Positions 39,194 through 50,519 of a stretch of 64,000 nucleotides of DNA are shown in pieces. Both the position numbers and the translations under genes were made by a program. Origin of the DNA: Rubrivirga marina (GTDB lineage Bacteria; Bacteroidota; Rhodothermia; Rhodothermales; Rubricoccaceae); NCBI RefSeq assembly GCF_002283365.1, contig NZ_MQWD01000001.1, positions 3,133,749-3,197,748 on the forward strand, given 5' to 3'. How positions within the stretch are numbered: the first letter of the stretch is position 1; every line of letters begins with the position of its first letter. The notes beneath the pieces are model-generated. The model did no database searches and was not told where the DNA came from. It saw only the letters and a list, made by a program, of their open reading frames with translations.

Positions 39194-40344
39194 TGGCCGA
39201 CGACGGCCTCGCCGAGGCTCTCCGCGAGGCGGCCCGCTCCCCGGTGCGGGCCGCGTTCCGCGAGGCGTTGCCGGCGTGGTTCGACGGCGCCCGCCGCCCG
39301 ATGCCCTGGCGTGAGCCCGGGCCCGACGGCCGTCGCGACCCGTACCGCGTCTGGGTCTCGGAGGTGATGCTCCAGCAGACGCGCGTCGAGACGGCCACGC
39401 CGTACTTCCGCCGCTTCACCGAGCGCTTCCCGACCGTCCGCGACCTCGCCGAGGCGGGCCAGGACGAGGTGCTGAAGCTCTGGGAAGGGCTGGGCTACTA
39501 CAGCCGCGCCCGAAACCTCCACCGCGCCGCCCAGCAGGTCGTCGCCGACCACGACGGCGAGGTCCCGTCGGACGAGGAGGCGTTCCGGGCGCTGCCCGGC
39601 GCCGGCCCGTACACGGCCGCCGCCGTCCTCTCGCTCGCCTTCGACACGCCGCTCGCGGTCCTCGACGGCAACGTGATCCGCGTGCTCACGCGCGTCTTCG
39701 CCATCGACGCCGACGCGCGGTCCGGCCGCACGCGCCGCCAGTTGCAGGACCTGGCCGACGTGCTCCTCGACCCGGCCCATCCCGGACGGTGGAACGAGAG
39801 TGTCATGGAACTAGGCGCGACGGTGTGCACTCCGCGATCCCCGGCCTGCCCACGGTGCCCGCTCAACGACGTCTGCCAAGCCTACGCCCGGGGGGCCCCG
39901 GAGGCCTTCCCGGTCGTCTCGAAACGGGCGCCCGTGCCCCATCACACGATCGCGGTCGGGCTCGTCATCGACGACGCGAGCCGCGTCCTCATCCAGCGGC
40001 GCCCCGAAGACGCGATGCTCGGCGGGCTGTGGGAGTTTCCCGGCGGGAAGGTCGAAGACGGCGAGACGCCCGGCGAGGCGTGCGTACGCGAGCTCCGCGA
40101 AGAACTGGCGGTCGAGGTCGAGGTCAGCGCGCCGATCGCCCGTGTTGAGCACGCGTATTCCCACTTCCGCATCACGATGCACGCGTTCCGGTGCCGGCTC
40201 GTGTCGGGGGAGCCCGCGTCCGAGACCGGCGAGCCCATCGCGTGGGTGCCCATTGACGCGCTCGACGACTACGCCTTCCCTCGTGCCAACCGCCGCGTCA
40301 TCGAGGCGCTGATTGAAGAGGCCCGCGCCCCGCGGCTCCTGTAG
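39194..40344 (+). CDS. mutY: A/G-specific adenine glycosylase with C-terminal NUDIX domain
   Basis: It removes adenine mispaired with 8-oxoguanine. The 383-residue protein has the catalytic E57 in VSEVMLQQTRV, helix-hairpin-helix LPGAGPYTAAAV (134-145), D158 in VLDGNV and the [4Fe-4S] loop cysteines C212, C219, C222 and C228. The C-terminal MutT-like domain reads GGLWEFPGGKVEDGETPGEACVRELREEL; its Nudix box is unusually complete for MutY, where this domain mainly recognises 8-oxoG. The ATG at 39194 follows the previous stop closely. Confidence 0.95.
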
Positions 40345-40394
40345 CGCATCTCGCCCCCTCGTCCGGCGTACGTTGGAGGCAAGCCCCCGACGCC

Positions 40395-41009
40395 GTGGAG
40401 AACCTCGTCGACCTCCTCCCGCTCCTCTTTATCGCCGCCTACTACCTCCTCTCGGGGCGGCGGAAGGCCCAACAGCGCAAGGCCGCGCGCGAGCGGACCG
40501 AGGCCCCGCAGGAAGCGCTCGTCCCGTCGAGCGGCGACGGCGCAAGGGAACGCAGCCCCACCCCGTTCGAGTCGTTCCTCTCGCAGTTGGAGACCGCGAT
40601 GGCCGAGGCGAGTGGGGTCGCTGCCGAGGAGCGCGAGGTCGAGGTCAAGACCACGCCGGTCCCTCCCGCCGCCCTGGAGAGCACGCCAGCCCGCGAGTTC
40701 AAATCCGTCCCCGGCTCGTTCGACGCGCCGGACGCGGTCGACCACGGAGCCCACGGGTTCGGGACCGAGAACCCGCTCTCCGAGGAGGTCTTCGAGACCG
40801 CGCCGGCCTTCGCAGCTCGGCCGACCTCGGGCCGTCGTGACTACGACCCCCATGGCCTTCGCCCGAAGCCGACGCCGCCCATGGGGGCCTCCCCGAACTG
40901 GCGGCGCCGACTCGGCGACCCGCAGACGGCCCGCGACGCGTTCGTGCTCCAGACCATCTTCGGCCCCCGCGGCGGAATCCGCGGGGACCGACAGGGACGC
41001 AAGCGCTAG
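40395..41009 (+). CDS. membrane-anchored protein of unknown function
   Basis: A 204-residue protein starting at GTG. Its N-terminus MENLVDLLPLLFIAAYYLLSG is a single membrane helix followed by the basic stop-transfer RRKAQQRKAARER; the rest is hydrophilic, low in structure and ends in DAFVLQTIFGPRGG. This plan (helix, basic stretch, disordered tail, conserved end) is common among short Bacteroidota proteins lacking a named function. A TACGTTGG box lies 17 nt upstream (40370-40377). Its stop overlaps the convergent DUF4199-like gene. Confidence 0.72.
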   Translation: MENLVDLLPLLFIAAYYLLSGRRKAQQRKAARERTEAPQEALVPSSGDGARERSPTPFESFLSQLETAMAEASGVAAEEREVEVKTTPVPPAALESTPAREFKSVPGSFDAPDAVDHGAHGFGTENPLSEEVFETAPAFAARPTSGRRDYDPHGLRPKPTPPMGASPNWRRRLGDPQTARDAFVLQTIFGPRGGIRGDRQGRKR

Positions 41010-41521
41010 ACGGCGTCGAGTTCGTCGACGGCGGCGCCCTTCTTGAACACCGACGCCGCGATCGCCCCCGCGACGGCGCCAATCAGCGCGGCGATGACCA
41101 GGTTGAGGAGGGCGCCGCCGACGCCTTGGAACATCTCACCCATCTGCATCGCCTGCTCGATCTGCTCGGGCTCGAGCCCCTGCGTGATGAGCTGCTCCCG
41201 CTGGCGGTCCATCAGCTCTGTGTCGGACGGGTACACATTGATGGCCTGGAGCAAGAGCGTGATCCCGTAGCTCACGATCCCGCCGAGGGCGATGGCCGCG
41301 GCCCCCATCCCGGCGCCGGTCCCAGCCGGGATCGTCAGCCGGTTCGTTGAGGTGTAGTGCCAGACGGCGACGAACGGGCCGAGCAGCGCCGAGACGCAGC
41401 AGAGCGCGCTGGCGAGGTACCCGCCGGCGGTCCCGCCGTTGATGGCGATGAACCCTGTGATCAGAGCGGCGACGGTGTAGACCGCGGCGCCGAGGAGGAC
41501 GGATTGGGACTTGCTGGGCAT
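41006..41521 (-). CDS. DUF4199-like membrane protein
   Basis: A 171-residue protein with four hydrophobic segments: SVLLGAAVYTVAALITGFIAI, a second around 33-53, GAAAIALGGIVSYGITLL and the C-terminal LNLVIAALIGAVAGAIAASVF. Between the third and fourth lies a helical acidic loop (YPSDTELMDRQREQLITQGLEPEQIEQAMQ). The layout matches DUF4199 proteins of Bacteroidota, of unknown role. Its ATG overlaps the stop of the upstream DUF2085 gene. Confidence 0.7.
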   Translation of the reverse strand: MPSKSQSVLLGAAVYTVAALITGFIAINGGTAGGYLASALCCVSALLGPFVAVWHYTSTNRLTIPAGTGAGMGAAAIALGGIVSYGITLLLQAINVYPSDTELMDRQREQLITQGLEPEQIEQAMQMGEMFQGVGGALLNLVIAALIGAVAGAIAASVFKKGAAVDELDAV

Positions 41522-42009
41522 CAGGTCGTGAGCGAGGGTGAGAGGGAGCGCGGCACGCGCGGGGTGAGCAGGTTGGCCGCGAGGATGCCGCCGGCGACGA
41601 CGCCGAACAGGACCCCCGTCAGCGTCCGCGAGGCGGGCGTGTTGGCCCAGAGGCCGAGCGCGCCGAGCGCCCAGTCGACGGCCGTCGGGACGCCGGCGAG
41701 AATCAGCCAGCCGATCTGGCCCGAGCGCTGGATCCGGCGGAGGAGTCGGGGGCCGACGAGGGGTGCGAGCGCGAGCCCGGCGAGGAGGCCGAGCAAAATG
41801 CCCGAACACCGGTGGCAGAGGGCGATCGCCTCCCCAGCCAGGTGCGGAGAGCGGTGCGGCAACTGGTGACAGACGGTCGAGAACGCCCCGCGGACGAGGG
41901 CCCCCGGCTCGCCGCCGAGGACGGGCGGGAGCACGGCGAGCACGGCGAGCGTACCGACCGCGCCGAGCGCGACCGACCAGCCGACGGAGAGCCGAGCGGG
42001 ACGTGCCAT
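41521..42009 (-). CDS. DUF2085 membrane protein
   Basis: A 162-residue protein with four predicted helices. It carries the DUF2085 hallmark STVCHQLPHRSPHLAGEAIALCHRCSGI: paired CHQ and CxRC motifs at the membrane surface, likely metal or redox related. The family has no assigned function. ATG at 42009 lies 4 nt after a TAGGTTCG box, so the transcript may be leaderless. It is divergent from groES. Confidence 0.8.
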   Translation of the reverse strand: MARPARLSVGWSVALGAVGTLAVLAVLPPVLGGEPGALVRGAFSTVCHQLPHRSPHLAGEAIALCHRCSGILLGLLAGLALAPLVGPRLLRRIQRSGQIGWLILAGVPTAVDWALGALGLWANTPASRTLTGVLFGVVAGGILAANLLTPRVPRSLSPSLTT

Positions 42010-42013
42010 GGCC

Positions 42014-42021
42014 CGAACCTA
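42014..42021 (-). promoter_or_regulatory. -7 promoter box, leaderless spacing (DUF2085 gene)
   Basis: The minus strand reads TAGGTTCG, then GGCC, then the ATG at 42009. It is close to TAnnTTTG, with 4 nt to the start codon. Confidence 0.4.
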
Positions 42022-42108
42022 CGGCGGGCCTCCGGCGAGGATGCGCCACGCTTGACGACGACTTAACGCGGCGCGCGGGACCCTCCGGCAGAACCCGAGG
42101 TTGGAACC

Positions 42109-42135
42109 CTAGCACTCTCGCGGGGAGAGTGCTAA
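42109..42135. promoter_or_regulatory. CIRCE operator (HrcA binding site) upstream of groES
   Basis: CTAGCACTC and GAGTGCTAA are separated by 9 bp (42118-42126), matching the CIRCE consensus TTAGCACTC-N9-GAGTGCTAA with one mismatch in the first base. CIRCE is bound by the HrcA repressor, so the groES-groEL operon is expected to be heat-inducible. It ends 55 nt before the groES start. hrcA is not in the window. Confidence 0.95.
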
Positions 42136-42190
42136 TCTCACTCGCCGCGGCTCGACCGCACCCTCTGTACCCCCCCTTCCAATCCACACC

Positions 42191-42484
42191 ATGGCAGCTT
42201 CCATCAAGCCGCTCGGCGACCGCGTCGTCGTCAAGCCCCAGGACGCCGAGACCCAGACGGCCGGCGGCCTCTACATCCCTGACACCGCCAAGGAGAAGCC
42301 CCAGCGCGGGACCGTCCTGGCCGTCGGCCCGGGCAAGGTCGAGAACGGGACGAAGGTCGACATGACCGTCTCCGAGAACGACACCGTCCTTTACGGCAAG
42401 TACGCCGGGACCGAGATCCAGCTCGACGGCGAGGACGTCCTCATCATGCGCGAGTCCGACATCCTCGGCATCGTCAACGGCTAG
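42191..42484 (+). CDS. groES: co-chaperonin GroES
   Basis: A 97-residue protein, the normal length. It has [34 protein letters not shown] with the mobile loop that binds GroEL, then [10 protein letters not shown] and [26 protein letters not shown]. Seven copies cap the GroEL chamber. The gene lies under CIRCE control and 68 nt upstream of groEL, with a perfect palindrome between them. The leader is C-rich (GTACCCCCCCTTCC) with no Shine-Dalgarno sequence. Confidence 0.98.
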   Translation: MAASIKPLGDRVVVKPQDAETQTAGGLYIPDTAKEKPQRGTVLAVGPGKVENGTKVDMTVSENDTVLYGKYAGTEIQLDGEDVLIMRESDILGIVNG

Positions 42485-42501
42485 CCTTCGCGCTCGCCCG
42501 G

Positions 42502-42521
42502 CCGCCTCGGTACCGAGGCGG
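42502..42521. repeat. GCCTCG/CGAGGC palindrome between groES and groEL
   Basis: CCGCCTCGGT followed directly by ACCGAGGCGG is a 20-bp perfect palindrome. It lies 18 nt after the groES stop and 31 nt before the groEL start, so it would form a hairpin in the bicistronic mRNA. Confidence 0.55.
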
Positions 42522-42537
42522 ACACCCCCAACTCTAG

Positions 42538-44190
<1,653 letters not shown>

Positions 44191-44204
44191 TCCAGCCCGG
44201 CACC

Positions 44205-44240
44205 CCCGCCTCGGTCTCCCCACGGAGGTCCCGAGGCGGG
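44205..44240. repeat. GCCTCG/CGAGGC inverted repeat after groEL
   Basis: CCCGCCTCGG and CCGAGGCGGG flank 16 nt. It lies just upstream of the real terminator, so here at least it is not the main terminator itself. Confidence 0.5.
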
Positions 44241-44249
44241 CACCGCCAC

Positions 44250-44284
44250 GGGGCGGCTCTCTTCGGAGGGCCGCCCCTTTTTTT
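44250..44284 (+). terminator. Rho-independent terminator of groES-groEL
   Basis: GGGGCGGC and GCCGCCCC form an 8-bp GC stem around a 12-nt loop, followed by seven T residues (44278-44284). It is the only textbook intrinsic terminator I see in the window. Confidence 0.92.
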
Positions 44285-44384
44285 GGTCGGCCTCGGAGCC
44301 GAGGACGAGAGGACGGGCCTCATCCTTCACGCGAACTCCGGCGCCGTCGGCCTACACTGACCGCCCGATGACCGTTGGCCCCTC

Positions 44385-44965
44385 ATGCGCTGGTTGACAC
44401 TCCTCTGCCTCCTCACCGGCTGCGTCCTCCCGACGCCCGAGGCGGACCGTGGAGCCCGTGCACCGGGCCGAGCGGACGACCGGCCCGACCTCGGTGGCCT
44501 CGCGGACGAGGTCCATCAGGAGGCGAACGCGGCCCGCCGATCGAGCAGCGAGGCGCCGCTGCGGTGGTCCGACGCCCTCGCGGCCGTGGCCCGGGATCAC
44601 AGCCGGGACATGGCGTCCCGCGGCTACTTCGACCACGTCTCGCCAGAGGGCGCCACCGCACAGGACCGGGCTCTGGCCCGGGGCGTCGACTGCCGAGTCG
44701 ATCTACGCGGCGGGCGGTCCCGGGTCGGGGTGTCTGAGAACCTGTACCAGGGCTGGCGTTACGGCCGGGTCTGGACTCGCCAGACGGCCGACGGCGCGAC
44801 GCGCACCTACGAGTGGCTGTCCGCCAACGAGATCGCCCGCCAGACCGTCGGCGGGTGGCTCGACAGCCCGGGCCACCGTCGCAATCTCCTCGACCGCGTC
44901 TCGACCGCCCACGGCATCGGCGTCGCCGTGGACCGCGAGGACCGCATCTACGTCACCCAGGTTTT

Positions 44966-44972
<7 letters not shown>
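44385..44972 (+). CDS. CAP/YkwD-family lipoprotein
   Basis: A 195-residue lipoprotein (lipobox LTGC, C13). The CAP (SCP/PR1) domain reads LADEVHQEANAARRSSSEAPLRWSDALAAVARDHSRDMASRGYFDHVSPEG, with the family HS and HVSPEG elements, then VGVSENLYQG and GGWLDSPGHRRNLLD, which carry the conserved His/Glu/His cavity. CAP proteins bind lipids or are structural, with no settled bacterial function. Its stop overlaps the ctaA start (ATG at 44966). Confidence 0.88.
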
Positions 44973-45895
<923 letters not shown>

Positions 45896-45931
45896 CCGCT
45901 CCCCCGATCTGCCCCCGAACGCCCTCCTCCT

Positions 45932-46705
45932 GTGTGCCTCGTCGCCTTCGCCCTCGACGTCCATCCCCAGCACCGGCTGGTGCTCATCGGGAATCGTGAC
46001 GAGGCGTTCGCGCGGCCCGCCGCTCCGCTCGCATGGTGGAACGACGCTCCCGGCGTCCTCGCCGGCCGGGACCTCGAGGCCGGCGGCACGTGGCTCGGCG
46101 TGACGGATACGGGCCGGTGGGGCGTGTTGACGAACGTCCGCGACCCGCATCATCCGCGGCCGAGCACGCGGTCGCGCGGCGCCCTCGTCGCCGACTTCCT
46201 CCGCCTCGACGGCACTGCCCGCAGCTACGCCGAGGCGGTGCACGCGGAGCGCGACACGTACGACGGCTTCAACCTCGTCGTCGGCGATCCCGACTCGGTC
46301 CACGTGGTCTCGACGCGGCACGACGAAATGTTGGAGCTGGAACGGGGGGTCTACGGGATCTCGAACGACCGGCTCGACACGCCGTGGCCGAAGGTCGTCC
46401 GAGCCCGTCAGCGGCTCCGCGACGCGCTCCGGTCCGACCCGGTCGATCCGGCTGACCTGCTGCCGATCCTCGACGACCGCGAACCCGCCCCGGACGACGC
46501 CCTGCCGGACACCGGGGTCGGGCTCGAGTGGGAGCGCCGCCTCTCCCCCGTCCGCATTGTCGCCGACGGGTACGGGACGCGCGTCTCGACGGCGCTCGCG
46601 CTCGACCGCGACGGCGGCGGGCGCGTGGTCGAGCGGACGTGGCTTCCCGACGGCTCAGCCGGCACGACCACCGAGGCGGAGGTCACGCCACCGGCAGCGA
46701 CCTGA
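45932..46705 (+). CDS. NRDE (TANGO2-family) protein
   Basis: A 257-residue protein of the TANGO2/NRDE family. The N-terminus MCLVAFALDVHPQHRLVLIGNRDEAFARPAAPLAWW has Cys2, the likely Ntn-type nucleophile after Met removal, and the GNRDE motif that names the family; GTWLGVTDTGRWGVLTNVRD follows. Animal TANGO2 is linked to heme or acyl-CoA metabolism, though its reaction is unknown. Heme context is notable: it lies between ctaA and ctaB. The start is GTG. Its end overlaps a convergent membrane protein gene by 23 nt. Confidence 0.88.
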   Translation: MCLVAFALDVHPQHRLVLIGNRDEAFARPAAPLAWWNDAPGVLAGRDLEAGGTWLGVTDTGRWGVLTNVRDPHHPRPSTRSRGALVADFLRLDGTARSYAEAVHAERDTYDGFNLVVGDPDSVHVVSTRHDEMLELERGVYGISNDRLDTPWPKVVRARQRLRDALRSDPVDPADLLPILDDREPAPDDALPDTGVGLEWERRLSPVRIVADGYGTRVSTALALDRDGGGRVVERTWLPDGSAGTTTEAEVTPPAAT

Positions 46706-47117
46706 ACACGACGGCGGCGAACGCCAGACCGGCGGCGGTCCCGATGAGAACGGCCCGCGCCGTGACCTCCGAGATCGAGTCGAGCCACCGGCTCTCGGTG
46801 TCATCCGGCGCCGCGATCCAGCCGGTCCGGCGGTCCCACTCGGCCTCGTCGGCCTGCTGCCAGACGAGCCACAGTGCGAGGGCCGCGTAGAGGAGCAGGA
46901 GCCAGAGCGTCGGCTCGGCGTCGATCCACCCTGCGACGGCGAGGAAGAGGGCGACGGCGCCGACCGACGCGGCGGCCTGCATCGCGACCGTCAGCGCCAC
47001 CCACAGCGGGACGCTCACCGCCCACGCCGGGACGAATCCGAACGCGAGGTGCTGCACGACGCGGGCGGCCCACGTCGAGAGCAGGAAGAGCGGGACCGCG
47101 ATGAGGCCCAGAATCAT
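46683..47117 (-). CDS. small membrane protein of unknown function
   Basis: A 144-residue protein with four hydrophobic helices (about 2-18, 28-45, 47-65 and 70-85, plus a C-terminal one at 118-138) and an acidic loop ADEAEWDRRTGWIAAPDDTESRW. It overlaps the preceding glmM-like gene by ATGA-type coupling and ends antisense to the NRDE gene. I do not recognise it. The high antisense and coupling overlap with homogeneous codon use favour a real gene. Confidence 0.65.
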   Translation of the reverse strand: MILGLIAVPLFLLSTWAARVVQHLAFGFVPAWAVSVPLWVALTVAMQAAASVGAVALFLAVAGWIDAEPTLWLLLLYAALALWLVWQQADEAEWDRRTGWIAAPDDTESRWLDSISEVTARAVLIGTAAGLAFAAVVFRSLPVA

Positions 47118-48478
47118 CCGTCGAGGAGCTCGGCCTTGAAGCGCTCCGCGAGGGCGTCGGCGGCCTCGGGGGTGCCCGCCTCGGTGTAGACGCGGAGGAT
47201 CGGCTCGGTGTTGGACTTGCGGACGTGCGCCCAGCCCTCGTCGAGGTCCACCTTGACCCCGTCGACGGTGGACACGCGGCCCTCGTACCTCCCCGCGAGC
47301 GCGTCGAGGAGCGCGTCGGCGTCGAGGTCGTCGGTGAGCGGCAGCTTGTGCTTGGCGATGGCGTAGGTGGGGTACCCGGCGCGGAGGTCGCTGAGCGACT
47401 GGCCCGTCTCAGCGAGGTGCTGGAGCACGAGCGCCACGCCCACGAGCGCGTCGCGGCCGTAGTGGAGGTCCGGCAGGATCACCCCCCCGTTTCCCTCCCC
47501 GCCGATGACTGCCCCCGCCTCCTGCATCGCCCGGACGACGTGGATCTCACCCACGGCCGACCGCACCACCTCTTGCCCGTGCTTGCTCGCGATGTCCTCG
47601 ATGGCTCGCGACGACGACAGGTTCGTTCCGACGGGCCCGGCCTTCTTGCCGAGCAGGAAGTCGGCGGCGACGACCTGCGTGAGCTCCTCCCCGAAGAACC
47701 GGCCGCCGTCCTCGACGAACGCCAGCCGGTCGGCGTCCGGGTCCACGACCACGCCGAGGTCGGCGCCGGTCTCGGCCACACGGCTCGTGATGCCGTCGAG
47801 GTGGGCCGGAAGCGGCTCCGGGTTGTGGGCGAAGCGGCCCGTCACGTCGCCGTTGAGGACCTCGACGTCGTCCACGCCGAGCGCCTCCAGCATCGCCGGG
47901 ATGGCGAACGCGCCGACCGAGTTGATCCCGTCGACCACCACCTTGAAGCCGCGCTGGCGGATCGCATCGGGGTCGACGTACGGCAGCTCGAGGATCTTCT
48001 GGACGTGGTACGGGAGGAGATCGTCGGTTTCGTAGTCGCCGAGGTCTTCGTAGCCGACCGTGTGGGCGGAGACGTCCTCGTCGGCGAGCGCCAGCACCTC
48101 GGCGCCCTCGTCGGGACCGAGGAACTCGCCGTTCCGGTCGAGGAGCTTGAGCGCGTTCCACTCGGCCGGGTTGTGCGAGGCGGAGAGGATGACGGCGCCG
48201 TCGGCCTCGTGCTTGAGCACGCCCATCGCCACGCTCGGCGTCGTCGCCAGCCCGGCGTCGACGACGTCGCAGCCGGCGGCCTGGAGCGTGGCCGTCACGA
48301 GGCGGGCGCAGACGTCGCCCGTCACCCGCCCGTCGCGCCCCACCACGACGAGGGGGCGCGCCTCGGTCTGCCGGCGGAGCCAGGCGCCGAAAGCGGAGGC
48401 GTAGCGGACGAGCGCGGCCGGGTCGAGGCCGTCGCCGAAGACGCCGCGGATGCCAGAGACGGAAGCGATGAGGGGCAT
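47114..48478 (-). CDS. glmM: phosphohexomutase (GlmM/ManB family)
   Basis: A 454-residue alpha-D-phosphohexomutase, interconverting sugar 1- and 6-phosphates, probably glucosamine for peptidoglycan. The phospho-serine loop is ILSASHNPAEWNALK (S101), the metal loop VVDPDADR (246-251), the sugar-binding loop GEGNGG and the C-terminal phosphate loop RKSNTEPILRVYTEA. GlmM and phosphomannomutase cannot be separated with certainty; the short N-terminus LIASVSGIRGVFGDGLDP suits the GlmM-like group of Bacteroidota. It is divergent from ctaB. Confidence 0.85.
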   Translation of the reverse strand: MPLIASVSGIRGVFGDGLDPAALVRYASAFGAWLRRQTEARPLVVVGRDGRVTGDVCARLVTATLQAAGCDVVDAGLATTPSVAMGVLKHEADGAVILSASHNPAEWNALKLLDRNGEFLGPDEGAEVLALADEDVSAHTVGYEDLGDYETDDLLPYHVQKILELPYVDPDAIRQRGFKVVVDGINSVGAFAIPAMLEALGVDDVEVLNGDVTGRFAHNPEPLPAHLDGITSRVAETGADLGVVVDPDADRLAFVEDGGRFFGEELTQVVAADFLLGKKAGPVGTNLSSSRAIEDIASKHGQEVVRSAVGEIHVVRAMQEAGAVIGGEGNGGVILPDLHYGRDALVGVALVLQHLAETGQSLSDLRAGYPTYAIAKHKLPLTDDLDADALLDALAGRYEGRVSTVDGVKVDLDEGWAHVRKSNTEPILRVYTEAGTPEAADALAERFKAELLDG

Positions 48479-48687
48479 GGAGATCGGGGGGCGGTCGGGT
48501 TGGAGGTCGAGGGTGACAGCCGGGGCGGCCCGGTGCGTCGGTGTCGGGAACGAGCGAAACCCTCATCCGGTCCGGGACGCGGCTCTATCCTGGAGATGCG
48601 TTCAGATCGCGCGGCGTCCTGCCCGTTTTTTGACGGAACGGTGCGGCCGTCGCGCGTTGATTCTCCGCACCCGCCCCCCACGATCGC

Positions 48688-49602
48688 ATGAGGCCCCGTC
48701 CCTCGTCCGCCGTGGCCGTCGCCGTCGAGGCTCCGACCGCGTTCACCCTGCTCTCGGACTACAAGGAGCTCCTGAAGCCCGGGATCACGGCGTTCGTGGT
48801 CGTCATGGCCGCCGCCGGCTACCTCCTCGGCGCGACCGGTCCGATCGACTGGGTCGTCCTCCTCGGGCTGATGGCGGGCACGGCGCTGACCGGTGGCGGG
48901 GCGGCCGCGCTCAACCACGTCGCCGAGCGCCAGTTCGACGCCCGGATGGCCCGGACGGCCACGCGGCCGCTCCCGTCCGGACGCATGGGCTCGGTCCACG
49001 CGACAGTCTACGCGGCCCTCTGCGTCGTCGTCGGGGCCATCGTTCTGGCGGCCACCACCAATGTGCTGACGACGGGCCTCGCGCTCGCGACGGTCGCCCT
49101 CTACGTCGGCGTGTACACCCCGCTGAAGCGGCGGACGGTCCACAACACCCTGGTCGGCGCAATCCCCGGCGCGATCCCGGCGCTGGGCGGCGCCGCCGCG
49201 GCGACGGGCGCGCTCGACGCGACCGGCTGGGCCCTCTTCGCGATCCTCTACCTCTGGCAGCTCCCGCATTTCTACGCGCTCGCCTGGCTGCTTCGGGAGG
49301 ACTACCGGCGCGGGGGCTTTCGCATGCTGCCGAGCGCGGCCGACGGCGAGCGCACGCTGGCCACGCTCGTGCTCGGCGCCACCCTCGCGCTCCTCGTGGC
49401 CGGTGTGCTCCCCGCGGCCGTCGGGCAGGCCGGGATGCTGTTCCTCGTCGGGATGATGGGCGTCGGGACGGCCTTCGCGATCCCGGCCTTCTCGTTCTTC
49501 TCGGAGCCCACCGACGACCGCGCGCGGCGGCTGCTCCTCGCCTCGATCGCCTACGTGCCGGCCTTCTTCGTGCTGGTCGTCGCCGACTTCCTCCTCCGCT
49601 AG
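48688..49602 (+). CDS. ctaB: protoheme IX farnesyltransferase (heme O synthase)
   Basis: A UbiA-fold prenyltransferase of 304 residues that attaches farnesyl to heme B. Motifs: ALNHVAERQFDARMARTATRPLPSG near residue 75 (the N-x3-D-x2-D type prenyl-diphosphate site), LPHFYALAWLLREDYRRGGFRMLP (second aspartate region) and about eight membrane helices. Its product is the substrate of CtaA. The stop overlaps the GTG of an ABC ATPase by one base (TAGTG), implying coupled expression. The upstream gap (48479-48687) has no recognisable element beyond an isolated T run. Confidence 0.93.
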   Translation: MRPRPSSAVAVAVEAPTAFTLLSDYKELLKPGITAFVVVMAAAGYLLGATGPIDWVVLLGLMAGTALTGGGAAALNHVAERQFDARMARTATRPLPSGRMGSVHATVYAALCVVVGAIVLAATTNVLTTGLALATVALYVGVYTPLKRRTVHNTLVGAIPGAIPALGGAAAATGALDATGWALFAILYLWQLPHFYALAWLLREDYRRGGFRMLPSAADGERTLATLVLGATLALLVAGVLPAAVGQAGMLFLVGMMGVGTAFAIPAFSFFSEPTDDRARRLLLASIAYVPAFFVLVVADFLLR

Positions 49603-50519
49603 TGGCCGCGCCCGTCGCCGCCCTCGACGCGCGCGACCTGGCCCACCGCTTCGGCGACGTCCAGGCACTCGACGGCGTCGACCTGGTGGTCAGACCGACG
49701 GAACGAGTCGCCCTCCTGGGCCCCAACGGGAGCGGCAAGACGACGCTCCTCCGCATCGCCTCCACCCGCCTCGCGCCCGAGGCGGGCCGGGTCGCGGTCG
49801 CCGGGCACGACGTGGTCGCCGCGCCCGACGCCGTCCGCCAGCGCGTCGGCGTCGTGTTCCAGAGCCCCGCCCTCGACGACGCCATCACCGCGCGCGAGGC
49901 GCTCCGCTTCCAGGCCGCGCTCGTGCGGATCCCTCGCTCGGAGATCGCCGCCCGCGTCGGCGCCGCCCTCGACGACGCCGGACTGGCGGATCGGGCCGAC
50001 AGCCGCGTCGGGACGCTCTCGGGCGGCCTCGCCCGACGCCTCGACCTCGCCCGCGGGCTAATGCACCGCCCCGCCCTCGCACTCCTCGACGAGCCGACGA
50101 CCGGGCTCGACCCGCTCGCTCGTGACGCGTTCTGGTCCGTCCTCGATCGCCGCCGGGCCGACGGCGCTCAGCTGATCGCAACGCACCTCATGGACGAGGC
50201 CGCGCGGTGCGACCGCGTCGTGATCCTCGACGGCGGCCGCGTCGTCGCCGACGGGACGCCCGACGCGCTCACCGCTGCCCTCGGCCCCGACGCGCTCTGG
50301 CTCGACGCTGACGACGCCGAATCCCTCGCCGCCGCGCTTCGGACCGACGCGCTTCACGCCCGCGTGGTCGGGGACCGCGTGCTCGTCCGGAGCGATCGGG
50401 CCCGGGATCTCGTGGCCTCGCTGTACGAGCGCCCCGACGTCCGCGGCGTCTCGATCCAGCCCCCGACGCTGGCCGATGTGTTCGCGACGCGCGTCGGGCG
50501 CGCACCCGAGCCGACATGA
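49602..50519 (+). CDS. ABC-2 type exporter ATP-binding protein
   Basis: A 305-residue ATPase with Walker A GPNGSGKTT, Q-loop VVFQSPALDD, a degenerate signature LSGGLARRLDLARG instead of LSGGQ, Walker B LALLDEPTTGLD and H-loop IATHLMDEA. The C-terminal 80 residues form the DrrA-like tail. It pairs with the permease encoded next (overlap ATGA-type). Location behind ctaB suggests cytochrome oxidase assembly or heme/metal export; this is inference from position only. It contains a GCCTCG/CGAGGC stem (49765-49786). Confidence 0.88.
   Translation: MAAPVAALDARDLAHRFGDVQALDGVDLVVRPTERVALLGPNGSGKTTLLRIASTRLAPEAGRVAVAGHDVVAAPDAVRQRVGVVFQSPALDDAITAREALRFQAALVRIPRSEIAARVGAALDDAGLADRADSRVGTLSGGLARRLDLARGLMHRPALALLDEPTTGLDPLARDAFWSVLDRRRADGAQLIATHLMDEAARCDRVVILDGGRVVADGTPDALTAALGPDALWLDADDAESLAAALRTDALHARVVGDRVLVRSDRARDLVASLYERPDVRGVSIQPPTLADVFATRVGRAPEPT

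Noticed and set aside
48620-48640. T run upstream of ctaB as a terminator for glmM
   Set aside because: The glmM gene is transcribed away from it (minus strand, start at 48478), and no GC stem precedes the run on the plus strand.
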